IMG/VR virus record: IMGVR_UViG_3300037042_000544
Coordinates: 1-31,700 of that record
Source of the DNA: a virus
Reading direction: 5' to 3' (one strand)
DNA: 31,700 nt
The position numbers and the translations under genes were made by a program. Each line of letters opens with the position of its first letter. Within the stretch, counting starts at the first letter, position 1. This document shows, one piece after another, positions 6,711 through 15,286 of the stretch. The notes beneath the pieces were generated by a model. The model was not told the origin of the DNA. It saw only the letters and a program-made list of their open reading frames with translations, and did not search any database.

Positions 6711-7273
6711 TGAAATCTCCATTCAACTTCATAGCGAAGCCCATGAATGGTAAAAGATACGACAACACTAAGAACATATCAGGGGTTGAACTTATAGTTA
6801 GCACCTCAGAGGAAGACCATAAGTTTTCAAACAGGTATGCAGAAGTCGTAGAAGTACCATTAGGTTACGATGGACCAATCTCTAAGGGAGACACCCTATT
6901 GGTCCATCATAATGTATTTAAGTTTTATAATGACATTAAGGGCAATCAAAAAAGCGGTAGGTCTTTTTTCAAAAACGACTTGTTCTTTATAGAACCTGAA
7001 CAATTCTACCTATACAAAAAAGGTTCCACGTGGAACACTTATGATAGGTATTGCTTTGTTAAGCCTATAAAAGCAATAGACTCATACGTTAAGAAGCCAT
7101 TTACCCACGAACCATTGATGGGTGAGATGGTATATCCTAATGAATACCTTACCTCACAAGGGGTCAAAGCAGGTGACTTAGTCTGCTTCAAGCCGGACAG
7201 TGAGTATGAGTTTACCGTAGATGAACAGAAGCTTTACAGAATGTTTGACCACCAAATAACCATTATACTATGA
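6710..7273 (+). CDS. GroES/Hsp10-like putative co-chaperonin
   Basis: 187 residues. Two segments look like GroES-type beta-barrel halves. The first is RYAEVVEVP (42-50) followed by PISKGDTLLVHHNVFKF (56-72), i.e. the 'keeps P, then GD-x-V-h-V-H-H' layout. The second is GVKAGDLVCFKPDSEYEF (151-168), then LYRMFDHQITIIL (175-187), similar to the closing dI-x-A-I strand of Hsp10. Between them lie an aromatic-rich loop (FIEPEQFYLYKKGSTW) and VKPI. Phages such as T4 encode GroES analogues (gp31) that help host GroEL fold the large capsid protein; the same role is inferred here, given the capsid genes downstream. The gene overlaps its neighbours on both sides (1 base; ATGA 7270-7273). The fold call needs structural confirmation. 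Confidence 0.5.
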   Translation: MKSPFNFIAKPMNGKRYDNTKNISGVELIVSTSEEDHKFSNRYAEVVEVPLGYDGPISKGDTLLVHHNVFKFYNDIKGNQKSGRSFFKNDLFFIEPEQFYLYKKGSTWNTYDRYCFVKPIKAIDSYVKKPFTHEPLMGEMVYPNEYLTSQGVKAGDLVCFKPDSEYEFTVDEQKLYRMFDHQITIIL

Positions 7274-7746
7274 ATGTACTATTATTCGACAATGTTATTC
7301 AATCTCCGGTAGATTACGTTAAAGACATCCTAGACAATGACTTTGAAGACATCTATGATGGTGTAAATGTATTCAAGAACATACAAGCTAGAGACCATGA
7401 TGATGAGTTTGCTTTGTTTGTAAAGGACTTATTCTCTGATTATTTAATCAAGTGGAACTTCATTAGGAAGTCACCGTTGCATCAAGAAGAGCCGAACTTC
7501 ATACACAAAGATGATATGATGGGAGATGTTACTGCGGTTTTATACTTGAGTGGTAATCATCCCGACACTGATGGCACTACGCTATATGATGACAACGCCA
7601 AACCGGCTTGTGTTATTCACTCAAAGTTTAACAGGGCAGTTATGTTTGACTCCAATGTTCCTCATTCTAGGAACATATTTGACAACTTTGGAGAAGAGAA
7701 CAATGCTAGATTGATTCAAGTAATATTTCTTAAAAAGAAAAAATGA
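7270..7746 (+). CDS. 2-oxoglutarate/Fe(II)-dependent oxygenase
   Basis: 158 residues, about the size of a single double-stranded beta-helix (P4Hc-like/2OG-FeII_Oxy) domain. Iron ligands are visible as His79-x-Asp81 in NFIHKDDMM, followed by the strand VTAVLYLSG (87-95), and a distal His132 in NVPHSRN. Arg147 in NARLIQVIFL is placed to bind 2-oxoglutarate. The motif set H-x-D...H...R is complete, so an active hydroxylase is likely. The substrate is unknown: a virion protein, a host factor or a modified base are all possible. The ORF ends in four lysines and overlaps the terminase small subunit gene by ATGA (7743-7746). Its neighbour upstream is the GroES-like gene, with ATGA overlap. Confidence 0.82.
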   Translation: MNVLLFDNVIQSPVDYVKDILDNDFEDIYDGVNVFKNIQARDHDDEFALFVKDLFSDYLIKWNFIRKSPLHQEEPNFIHKDDMMGDVTAVLYLSGNHPDTDGTTLYDDNAKPACVIHSKFNRAVMFDSNVPHSRNIFDNFGEENNARLIQVIFLKKKK

Positions 7747-8027
7747 AAGATTCAAGGGAGATAAAGCTAAGGATAATTGAAGCAGGGTACAAAGCGGTTA
7801 ACCATCTTGTAAAAGTAGCTGAGGAAGATATTGTCGGAACGGATTCAGATACTGATGTCTCTGCCGATAAGATGAAAAATGCAGCAGCTGCTAAGAAGTT
7901 AGCCATCTTTGATGCCTTTGAGATACTGAGCAGGATTGAGCAGGAGAAAGAAAATTTAGATTCAATAGAGAAAGGGGTAAGTAAAACAGATACAAAACAA
8001 GGTTTTGCAGAACGAAGGTCAAAGTAA
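7743..8027 (+). CDS. Terminase small subunit candidate
   Basis: 94 residues, largely helical and highly charged. A central segment KMKNAAAAKKLAIFDAFEIL (44-63) continues with SRIEQEKENL. It resembles short proteins lying directly before the large terminase in Bacteroidota phages. Position, size and helical character fit a DNA-recognition subunit that forms a ring on the packaging start site, but no helix-turn-helix can be confirmed by eye. The 3' end overlaps the large-subunit reading frame by 23 bases if the TTG at 8005 is used. The ATGA overlap with the oxygenase gene suggests coupled translation across the block. Confidence 0.6.
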   Translation: MKDSREIKLRIIEAGYKAVNHLVKVAEEDIVGTDSDTDVSADKMKNAAAAKKLAIFDAFEILSRIEQEKENLDSIEKGVSKTDTKQGFAERRSK

Positions 8028-10251
8028 TATATACAGGGTAGTTGAGGACTACATACCAAGGGGTGTAATTCCGAAAAAGAATATGACACGCTTGTGGAAG
8101 TATGGGTATAATGAGCAGCATGATATGGTTGTTATATCTAAGACCGGACAAATTGGAGAGATTGTTGAAATATCAGGACTTAAGATTGCATTGCCGATTG
8201 CCCCAAAAGAGTGTCTTCAAAGACACGAAAAGAAGTCTGAGCAGTATTGGAAAAGAACTGATTTACCTAAAACGCTAGATAAAATTCAGTCAATATTCCA
8301 GTGGAATGAGATGCCATCAGAGTTTAAGGACAGATGGGTCGATTACATTGAGCAGGAGTTTGACTATAGGGACAATGGTTTTTGGTTTATGAACAATGGA
8401 GTCCCTACTTATATTACAGGTTCTCATTATATGTATCTGCAGTGGTCTAGCATTGACATTGGATACCCCGACTTTAGGGAAGCAAATAGAATATTCTTTA
8501 TATTTTGGGAGGCATGCAAGGCTGACCCTAGATGCTTTGGGATGATATATCTAAAGATAAGGCGTTCAGGATTCTCATTCATGTCATCATCAGAGTGCGT
8601 AAATATAGGAACTCTTGCACGTGATGCAAGGGTTGGTATCCTATCAAAGACGGGTGCTGATGCCAAGAAGATGTTTACAGATAAGGTTGTTCCTATCAAC
8701 AGCAGGTTGCCATTCTTTTTTAAACCTGTTATGGATGGAATGGACAAGCCTAAGACTGAGCTTGCCTATAGGGTTCCTGCTTCAAAGATTACAAAGAAGA
8801 ACATGTACGACACCTCAAACGAAGAGGTGATTGGACTTGATACCACTATAGATTGGAAGAATACTGAGGAGAATAGCTATGACGGTGAAAAGCTACTTTT
8901 TCTTGCGCACGATGAGAGCGCAAAATGGGTAAAACCCAATAATATTTTAAATAATTGGCGTGTAACAAAGACATGTCTTAGGTTGGGTAGCAAGATAATT
9001 GGTAAGTGCATGATGGGGTCTACCTCAAATGCACTTAGCAAAGGTGGTGATAACTACAAGAAGCTATACGAGGACTCTAGTATTAATAGCAGAAATGCGA
9101 ATGGTCAGACCAAGAGTGGATTATACTCTCTATTCATTCCAATGGAATGGAACATGGAAGGGTTTATTGACATACATGGCATGCCTGTATTTAGAAAACC
9201 GGACACTCCAATATTGGGAGTAGATGGTCAAAAAGTAAAAAATGGTGCTATAGACTATTGGGAGGCTGAGGTTGAATCTTTGAAAGGAGACGCAGACGCT
9301 CTTAACGAATACTACAGACAGTTCCCTCGTACTGAAAGTCACGCTTTTAGGGATGAGAGCAAGTCTTCAATATTCAATCTTACTAAGATATACCAACAGA
9401 TAGATTACAATGACTCCCTTATTAAGGAGCATCACCTAACCAAGGGTTCATTCCATTGGAAGGACGGTGAGAAAGACTCTAAGGTTGTTTGGACTCCTGA
9501 CACTAGGGGTAGGTTCTTGGTAAGTTGGATGCCAAACTCAAGGATTCAGAACAATGTACTGAAGAAGGGTGAGATGAAGTTCCCCGGCAATGAGCACCTT
9601 GGTAATTTTGGGTGCGACTCTTATGATATTTCTGCAGTAGTTGGAGGAAGGGGGTCAAATGGTTCCCTTCACGGGATGACCAAGTTTCACATGGATGAAG
9701 CTCCAATCAATGAATTCTTCTTAGAGTATATTGCCCGTCCACAGACTGCTGAAATATTCTTTGAAGAGGTACTTATGGCGTGTTGCTTTTATGGCATGCC
9801 AATCTTGATAGAGAATAATAAGCCTAGGCTTTTATACCATTTTAAGAACAGGGGTTACAGGAACTTTTGCCTAAATAGACCCGACAGGCATTACTCAAAA
9901 CTAACAAAGACAGAAAAGGAGCTTGGTGGCATACCCAATACATCTGAGGATGTGAAGCAGGCGCATGCCTCAGCTATTGAGACATACATAGAAAGATACT
10001 TGGGTATTGATACTACCGGTATTTATAGAGATAATGACGAGATTGGGAGCATGCCATTTACTAGGACTCTTGAGGATTGGGCAAAGTTTGATATAAATGA
10101 CAGAACTAAGTTTGATGCCTCTATTAGTTCAGGATTGGCTATTATGGCTAACCAAAAGCACGTATATTTACCGGAGAAAAAAGAGTCGAAAATTAGTATT
10201 AATTTTGCTAGGTATACCAACAACGGCAGTTTAAGTCAAATTATTAAATGA
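8005..10251 (+). CDS. terL: Terminase large subunit (packaging ATPase/nuclease)
   Basis: Up to 748 residues. The ATPase part contains a terminase-type degenerate P-loop, KIRRSGFSF (184-192, with R187-S-G-F-S191), and a Walker B strand KLLFLAHDES (296-305, D303-E304). The C-terminal RuvC-like nuclease begins with NFGCDSYDISAVVGGRGSNG (534-553), where D538 or D541 is the first metal ligand. It pumps DNA into the prohead and cuts the concatemer. The start is uncertain: the longest form uses TTG at 8005. The first in-frame ATG is at 8083 and would drop 26 residues, including the conserved-looking EDYIPRGVIPKKN segment, so I prefer the upstream TTG. The stop overlaps the portal start as ATGA (10248-10251). 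The length is typical for Bacteroidota podovirus terminases. Confidence 0.92.
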   Translation: MQNEGQSNIYRVVEDYIPRGVIPKKNMTRLWKYGYNEQHDMVVISKTGQIGEIVEISGLKIALPIAPKECLQRHEKKSEQYWKRTDLPKTLDKIQSIFQWNEMPSEFKDRWVDYIEQEFDYRDNGFWFMNNGVPTYITGSHYMYLQWSSIDIGYPDFREANRIFFIFWEACKADPRCFGMIYLKIRRSGFSFMSSSECVNIGTLARDARVGILSKTGADAKKMFTDKVVPINSRLPFFFKPVMDGMDKPKTELAYRVPASKITKKNMYDTSNEEVIGLDTTIDWKNTEENSYDGEKLLFLAHDESAKWVKPNNILNNWRVTKTCLRLGSKIIGKCMMGSTSNALSKGGDNYKKLYEDSSINSRNANGQTKSGLYSLFIPMEWNMEGFIDIHGMPVFRKPDTPILGVDGQKVKNGAIDYWEAEVESLKGDADALNEYYRQFPRTESHAFRDESKSSIFNLTKIYQQIDYNDSLIKEHHLTKGSFHWKDGEKDSKVVWTPDTRGRFLVSWMPNSRIQNNVLKKGEMKFPGNEHLGNFGCDSYDISAVVGGRGSNGSLHGMTKFHMDEAPINEFFLEYIARPQTAEIFFEEVLMACCFYGMPILIENNKPRLLYHFKNRGYRNFCLNRPDRHYSKLTKTEKELGGIPNTSEDVKQAHASAIETYIERYLGIDTTGIYRDNDEIGSMPFTRTLEDWAKFDINDRTKFDASISSGLAIMANQKHVYLPEKKESKISINFARYTNNGSLSQIIK

Positions 10252-12683
10252 AAGATGTAGTAGTTAACATATCGGCTACGGGTTTCCCAAGTCAATTTAT
10301 GTCTGATGCAGAAAAAGCATCTGACTCATTTGGGTTGCAAGTAGGTCAAGCCATACAATACGAGTGGTTTAGGAAGGACGGTAATCAGTGTAGGTATTAC
10401 AACCAATGGAGAGACTTTCATCGGCTGAGGCTTTATGCAAGAGGCGAGCAGTCTGTTCAGAAATATAAGAATGAACTAGCTATTGACGGAGACCTGTCTT
10501 ACCTAAACTTGGATTGGACTCCCGTTCCTATCCTTCCAAAGTTTGTGGATGTTGTTGTTAATGGTATGTCTGACAGGTTATTTAAGGTTAAGGCGTATGC
10601 GCAGGATGCAATGTCTCAATCAAAAAGAAGCAAGTATCAAGACATGGTTGAGGGTCAGATGGCAGCCAAAGATGTTTTGACTACAATACAAGAGTCTACA
10701 GGTGTTAATCCATTTATGATGAACCCTGAAGAACTTCCTCAAACAGATGAGGAGTTGTCTTTGTACATGCAGCTTAACTATAAACCTGCAATAGAGATTG
10801 CAGAAGAGGAAGCTATCAATACAATATTTGACGAGAATCACTATCAAGATACTAGGAAAAGGATAGACTATGACTTGACCGTTATTGGTATTGGTGTTGC
10901 GAAACACGAGTTCCTTCCCGGTGCAGGAGTTGAGGTTTCTTACGTAGACCCTGCAAACATTGTTTATAGTTATACCGAAGACCCATTCTTTCAAGACTGT
11001 TTCTATTGGGGTGAGATAAAGACACTTCCAATTACTGAGCTTCTCAAGATAGACCAAAGCCTTACGCCTGAGCAGCTTCAAGAGATTTCAATGTACAGTC
11101 AGAGTTGGTACAACTACTATAATGTTGCACAATTCTACGAGAATAGTTTGTTCTATAGAGATACTTGCACATTGCTTTATTTCAATTACAAGTCCACAAA
11201 GAAGATAGTTTACAAGAAGAAAATTCTTGAAGGTGGTGGTGCTAGGGTAATTGAGAAGGACGATACATTTAACCCTCCTGTCGAGATGATGGAAGAGGGT
11301 AAGTTTGAGAAGATTGAGAAGACCATAGATGTATGGTATAATGGTATCCTAGTAATGGGAACCAACATTCTCTTGAAGTGGGAGATGGCAGAGAACATGG
11401 TAAGACCAAAGTCTGCTAGTCAACACGCTTTACCAAACTACGTAGCTGTAGCACCAAGGATGTACAAGGGTGTTATTGAGTCATTGGTCAGAAGGATGGT
11501 TCCTTTTGCTGACTTGATTCAGATTACTCATCTAAAGCTTCAGCAAGTTATCGCACGTACAGTACCTGATGGTGTCTTTATTGATGCTGATGGATTGAAT
11601 GAAGTTGACTTGGGAACGGGCAATGCCTATAATCCCGAAGATGCGCTTAGGCTTTACTTCCAAACGGGTAGTGTTATTGGTAGAAGCTATACCCAAGATG
11701 GTGAGTTTAATAATGCTAGGGTTCCAATCCAACAGCTTACTTCTAACTCAGGAGCTAGCAAGACGCAGATGCTGATAGCAAACTACAACCACTACCTTGA
11801 TATGATTAGGTCTGTAACCGGACTTAATGAAGCTAGGGATGGTTCTACGCCCGACCCTAACTCTTTGGTTGGTGTACAGAAGTTAGCAGCACTCAATTCA
11901 AATACCGCCACTAGACATATCCTTGAAGGAGGATTGTTCATTTATCGTTCATTAGCAGAAGCTTTGACGTATAGGGTTGGTGATATTCTTCAGTATGCTG
12001 ACTTCAAGGATGACTTTGCCAATAAGATAGGCAAGTACAATGTGTCTATTCTTAATGACATTAGTGACTTATACATTTACGACTTTGGTATTTTCATAGA
12101 GATTTCTCCTGACGAAGAACAGAAGGCTCAGCTTGAAGCAAACATTCAGATAGCTTTGTCCAAGGGTGACATAAATCTTGAGGATGCCATTGACATCCGT
12201 GAGATTAAGAACCTCAAGTTGGCAAATCAGTTGCTTAAGATGAAGAGGATTAAGAAGCAGGACAGGGAAGAAAAAATGGCAATGCAACAGCAGGCTATGA
12301 TTTCTCAGCAACAGCTTAAGTCTCAGGAGATGGCAGCTCAGACAAACATGGCTAAGATACAGGCTGAGACTCAATCTAAAATGCAGATTAAGCAATCTGA
12401 GGCTGCCTTTGATATTGAGAGGTTGAAGGCTGAGGCTGAGCTAAAGAGGATGCTGATGGCAGAGGAGTTTAGCTACAACATGCAGCTTGCCGGAATACAG
12501 CAAAGTGCATTGGGTGCTAGGGAAACTCAGAAGGAAAAAGAGAAGAATGCCCGTATTAGCAAGCAGAATACCGAGCAATCAAAACTAATAAATCAAAGAA
12601 AAAATAACCTTCCACCGATAAATTTTGAGTCAAACGAAGATTCCTTAGATGGTCTTGGTTTTGCTGAATTTGAACCTCGTTAA
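10248..12683 (+). CDS. Portal protein
   Basis: 811 residues directly after the terminase, the usual place for the portal. The N-terminal third has YEWFRKDGNQCRYYNQWRDF and LDWTPVPILPKFVDVVVNGM (around 84-105, a clip/stem-type helix) followed by SDRLFKVKAYA. Around 232-250, VDPANIVYSYTEDPFFQD matches a segment found in many podovirus portals. GASKTQMLIANYN and SVTGLNEARDGS follow near 502-530. The last 150 residues (about 665-790) are a Q/K/E/A-rich coiled coil that may form a long barrel into the capsid. Twelve copies should make the DNA entry and exit channel and dock the terminase. Arginine is mostly AGA/AGG, in contrast to the capsid gene. Confidence 0.88.
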   Translation: MKDVVVNISATGFPSQFMSDAEKASDSFGLQVGQAIQYEWFRKDGNQCRYYNQWRDFHRLRLYARGEQSVQKYKNELAIDGDLSYLNLDWTPVPILPKFVDVVVNGMSDRLFKVKAYAQDAMSQSKRSKYQDMVEGQMAAKDVLTTIQESTGVNPFMMNPEELPQTDEELSLYMQLNYKPAIEIAEEEAINTIFDENHYQDTRKRIDYDLTVIGIGVAKHEFLPGAGVEVSYVDPANIVYSYTEDPFFQDCFYWGEIKTLPITELLKIDQSLTPEQLQEISMYSQSWYNYYNVAQFYENSLFYRDTCTLLYFNYKSTKKIVYKKKILEGGGARVIEKDDTFNPPVEMMEEGKFEKIEKTIDVWYNGILVMGTNILLKWEMAENMVRPKSASQHALPNYVAVAPRMYKGVIESLVRRMVPFADLIQITHLKLQQVIARTVPDGVFIDADGLNEVDLGTGNAYNPEDALRLYFQTGSVIGRSYTQDGEFNNARVPIQQLTSNSGASKTQMLIANYNHYLDMIRSVTGLNEARDGSTPDPNSLVGVQKLAALNSNTATRHILEGGLFIYRSLAEALTYRVGDILQYADFKDDFANKIGKYNVSILNDISDLYIYDFGIFIEISPDEEQKAQLEANIQIALSKGDINLEDAIDIREIKNLKLANQLLKMKRIKKQDREEKMAMQQQAMISQQQLKSQEMAAQTNMAKIQAETQSKMQIKQSEAAFDIERLKAEAELKRMLMAEEFSYNMQLAGIQQSALGARETQKEKEKNARISKQNTEQSKLINQRKNNLPPINFESNEDSLDGLGFAEFEPR

Positions 12684-12703
12684 AAAGGTATTTATTTTTT
12701 GTA

Positions 12704-12711
12704 TAAATTTG
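12704..12711 (+). promoter_or_regulatory. TAnnTTTG box before scaffold and capsid genes
   Basis: TAAATTTG followed by TA lies in the 45-base gap between portal and scaffold genes, 17 bases before the ATG at 12729. It matches the Bacteroidota -7 element. No TTG at the expected -33 distance; the nearest upstream TTG (12670) is 31 bases away. A transcript from here would cover scaffold and capsid and stop at the terminator at 15287. Confidence 0.4.
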
Positions 12712-12731
12712 TATCAAAATCATATCAAATG
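12712..12731 (+). promoter_or_regulatory. Repeated ATCAAA leader element
   Basis: TATCAAAA, TC, then ATATCAAATG runs into the ATG at 12729. The same ATATCAAATG ending with an upstream ATCAAA copy occurs at 15324-15341, and a shorter form at 6470-6482. It supports ATG 12729 rather than the upstream in-frame TTG at 12699, which lies inside the promoter-like stretch. Confidence 0.35.
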
Positions 12732-13829
12732 GAATTTACTGTAAGAGCAATTGACAATTCTGACGTTAAGAGCGTTCAGGAAGTTGAGAAGGAGTTACTT
12801 GAAAAGCATGAGCAAGAGATTAGTGGGCAGGTAGATAATGCAGTTACTATTGACGACACGAACTTGCGTCTATCAGCTGAGCCCACAAATGAATCTTCTG
12901 AACTAACAGAAGACCAAGTTCTTTCATATATTGGAAAGCGATACAATAAGCAAATCAATTCATTCGATGAGTTGATGGCAGAACGGAAGGAGAATGGAGA
13001 CATGCCCGAAGACGTTGCCGCTTATATGAAATTTAAGAAGGACACAGGTAGGGGATTCGATGACTTCGTCAAATTAAGGAAGGACTACGATTCAATTCCT
13101 GCTGACGAAATTCTTAAAGAATACCTTTCTGCAACTCAAGAAGGTTTAGATGAAGATGACATCGACACCTTGATGGATGATTACAGATATGATGAGGACC
13201 TCGATGATGATTCCACAATCAAAAAGGTAAAAATCGCTAAGAAAAAAGCTTTAGCGGAAGCTAAAAAGTTCTTTAATGAGCAGAAAGAGAAATACAAACT
13301 CCCACTTGAGTCAAGTGGTGCAGGTGTTTCTGAATCTGAAAAAGAAGAATTTGAGGCATACCGTCAGTATATAAAACAGGCAAACACTGTACAGGAGGAA
13401 AACGACAGGAAGCGAAAGTGGTTTGAGCAAAAAACAGACGAGGTCTTTAGTAAGGACTTCAGTGGTTTTGAGTTTAATCTAAATGACAAGAAGGTTACTT
13501 TTTCTCCCGGTAATCCTGCAGAATTAAAAAACATGCAATCTAACCCAATGAACTTCATAAGCAAGTACTTGGATGAAAGCGGATTGATTAAGGATGCAAC
13601 AGGATACCACAAGGCTTTGTCTATTGCAATGAATCCCGACAGATTTGCCAAGTTCTTTTATGAGCAGGGTATGTCTGATGCCACTGAGGATGTAATGCGC
13701 AAGACAAAAAATATAAATATGTCTGAGCGTAGAGCACCTGAAGTTGTAAACAAAGGAGGAATGCAGGTAAAAGCGGTGAACCAAGATACCGGAAGGGGTC
13801 TAAAAATACGCAGTATTAAAAAAGTTTAA
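12729..13829 (+). CDS. Capsid scaffolding-like protein
   Basis: 366 residues from the ATG at 12729; the frame extends upstream to a TTG at 12699, but that would start within the promoter-like stretch. The protein is strongly charged and mostly helical. It has a SELTEDQVLSYIGKRYNKQ segment (about 54-72), an acidic patch DEDDIDTLMDDYRYDEDLDD (about 140-160), and then a lysine-rich helix KKVKIAKKKALAEAKKFF. The C-terminus is basic (KIRSIKKV). Position between portal and major capsid, helical charge-patterned composition and length fit a scaffold that templates head assembly and then leaves. No protease domain is seen. The sequence itself does not match a scaffold family I can name, so the call is mostly positional. 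Confidence 0.65.
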   Translation: MEFTVRAIDNSDVKSVQEVEKELLEKHEQEISGQVDNAVTIDDTNLRLSAEPTNESSELTEDQVLSYIGKRYNKQINSFDELMAERKENGDMPEDVAAYMKFKKDTGRGFDDFVKLRKDYDSIPADEILKEYLSATQEGLDEDDIDTLMDDYRYDEDLDDDSTIKKVKIAKKKALAEAKKFFNEQKEKYKLPLESSGAGVSESEKEEFEAYRQYIKQANTVQEENDRKRKWFEQKTDEVFSKDFSGFEFNLNDKKVTFSPGNPAELKNMQSNPMNFISKYLDESGLIKDATGYHKALSIAMNPDRFAKFFYEQGMSDATEDVMRKTKNINMSERRAPEVVNKGGMQVKAVNQDTGRGLKIRSIKKV

Positions 13830-13855
13830 CAATTTAAAAAACAAAAAAAATGGCA
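13824..13855 (+). promoter_or_regulatory. Capsid-gene translation leader, twin of the leader at 5833
   Basis: The 20-base gap CAATTT, AAAAAAC, AAAAAAA before ATGGCA copies the leader of the gene at 5859 apart from small A/T-run shifts. It includes the preceding GTT-TAA. It has no Shine-Dalgarno sequence. Presence at the capsid gene, normally the most expressed gene of a phage, argues that it is a strong initiation signal. Confidence 0.5.
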
Positions 13856-15271
13856 GTTTTAGCAACTCCGGGTTTTCAGCTTCAGCCAAGTGCGGAGCAA
13901 GTCCCATTGTCCACGAATTATATTACCAACTTCAACTTCTTGAATCAGTATCTTCCTGATACTTATGAGAAGGAGTTTGAGCGTTATGGTAATCGTACTA
14001 TAGCATCTTTCCTCCGTATGGTAGGTGCTGAAATGCCTTCTAACTCAGACATGATTAAGTGGGCTGAGCAAGGTCGTTTGCATACCAAGTATGTAAACTG
14101 TGATTCAAGTGCTTCAGCTGCTGCTGATTCAGCAACAATCACCGTATCTGATGCAGGCGTTACTGCTATTGCAATCCGTGCAGGTCAAACTGTTTACATC
14201 TCTGACAATGCAACAGGATTGTCAAACAAGGGTATTGTAACTTCAGTAAACGTAGCTGCAAACACTTTCGTTGTTGCATACTACGAAGCAGGTGGTCAAA
14301 CATTCTCTGGAACAGCTGTACTTTCTGTATGGATTTACGGTTCTGAGTTTAGAAAAGGAACTATCGGAATGATTGGTTCTTTGGAAGCTCAAGACGAATT
14401 CTTCAGCAACTCTCCAATCATCATTAAGGACAAATACGCTGTAAGCGGTTCTGACATGGCACAGATTGGATGGGTAGAAGTAACCACTGAAAATGGTGCT
14501 ACCGGATATCTTTGGTATTTGAAGAGTGAGCACGAAACTCGTCTGCGTTTTGAGGACTACCTTGAGACTGCAATGATTGAGGCTGTTCCTGCTGAGTCAG
14601 GTTCAGGTGTTGCTAACGCAGGTCTTAACCCTGACTATGGTAACAAAGGTTCAGAAGGTATCTTCTACACCGTTAACGACCGTGGTAACGTATGGGGCGG
14701 TGGAAACCCAACAACTTTGGCTGACTTTGATGCAATTATCTCTCGTCTTGACAAGCAAGGTTCTATCGAAGAGAACGTAATCTTCGTTAACCGTGCCTTC
14801 AGCTTTGACATTGATGACATGCTTGCTTCTCAGAACAGCTATGGTGCAGGTGGTACATCTTATGGTCTGTTCCAAAATGACAAAGAAATGGCTCTTAACC
14901 TTGGTTTCACAGGATTCCGCAGAGGTTATGATTTCTACAAGTCTGATTGGAAGTACCTGAATGACCCAACCATGCGTGGTGGTTTGCCAACCGGAGCTTC
15001 TGCTTCAGGCACTGTAACAGGACTTTTGGTTCCTGCAGGTTCTACTACCGTTTACGACCAAATCCTTGGCAAGAATGCTAAGCGTCCTTTCCTCCATGTA
15101 CGTTACCGTGCATCTGAGACTGAGGACAGAAGGTACAAGTCTTGGATTACTGGTTCTGCCGGTGGTGCTCAAACAAGTGACCTCGATGCAATGGAAGTCA
15201 ACTTCCTTTCTGAGCGTTGCGTATGTACCCTTGGTGCTAACAACTTCGTGTTGTTCCGCTACGGTTCATAG
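13850..15271 (+). CDS. Major capsid protein
   Basis: 473 residues. It follows the scaffold-like gene and is followed at once by a strong terminator, the usual setting of a major capsid gene. The N-terminal arm ends in EFERYGNRTIASFLRMVGAE. Residues about 83-165 form a Thr/Ala/Val-rich beta insertion (ATITVSDAGV, AGQTVYISDNATGLSNKG). Helical and mixed segments follow: EFRKGTIGMIGSLEAQDEFF, LRFEDYLETAMIEAVPAE, and a C-terminal beta part ending LGANNFVLFRYGS. An HK97 fold is expected but cannot be seen by eye. Arginine codons are 17 CGT/CGC against 4 AGA/AGG, unlike the neighbouring AGA/AGG-rich genes. This is a codon bias typical of very high expression. Confidence 0.88.
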   Translation: MAVLATPGFQLQPSAEQVPLSTNYITNFNFLNQYLPDTYEKEFERYGNRTIASFLRMVGAEMPSNSDMIKWAEQGRLHTKYVNCDSSASAAADSATITVSDAGVTAIAIRAGQTVYISDNATGLSNKGIVTSVNVAANTFVVAYYEAGGQTFSGTAVLSVWIYGSEFRKGTIGMIGSLEAQDEFFSNSPIIIKDKYAVSGSDMAQIGWVEVTTENGATGYLWYLKSEHETRLRFEDYLETAMIEAVPAESGSGVANAGLNPDYGNKGSEGIFYTVNDRGNVWGGGNPTTLADFDAIISRLDKQGSIEENVIFVNRAFSFDIDDMLASQNSYGAGGTSYGLFQNDKEMALNLGFTGFRRGYDFYKSDWKYLNDPTMRGGLPTGASASGTVTGLLVPAGSTTVYDQILGKNAKRPFLHVRYRASETEDRRYKSWITGSAGGAQTSDLDAMEVNFLSERCVCTLGANNFVLFRYGS

Positions 15272-15286
15272 TTAAAATAAAAAAGG

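Noticed and set aside
10620-11081. 153-codon open frame on the minus strand inside the portal gene
   Set aside because: It lies fully opposite a well-supported gene, has no recognizable domain and is explained by codon composition of the portal gene. The same applies to minus-strand frames at 25896-26378, 17986-18393, 21555-21917 and 7730-8089.
12699-12728. TTG start ten codons upstream of the scaffold ATG
   Set aside because: It lies in a T-rich promoter-like stretch; the ATG at 12729 has the ATATCAAATG leader seen elsewhere.
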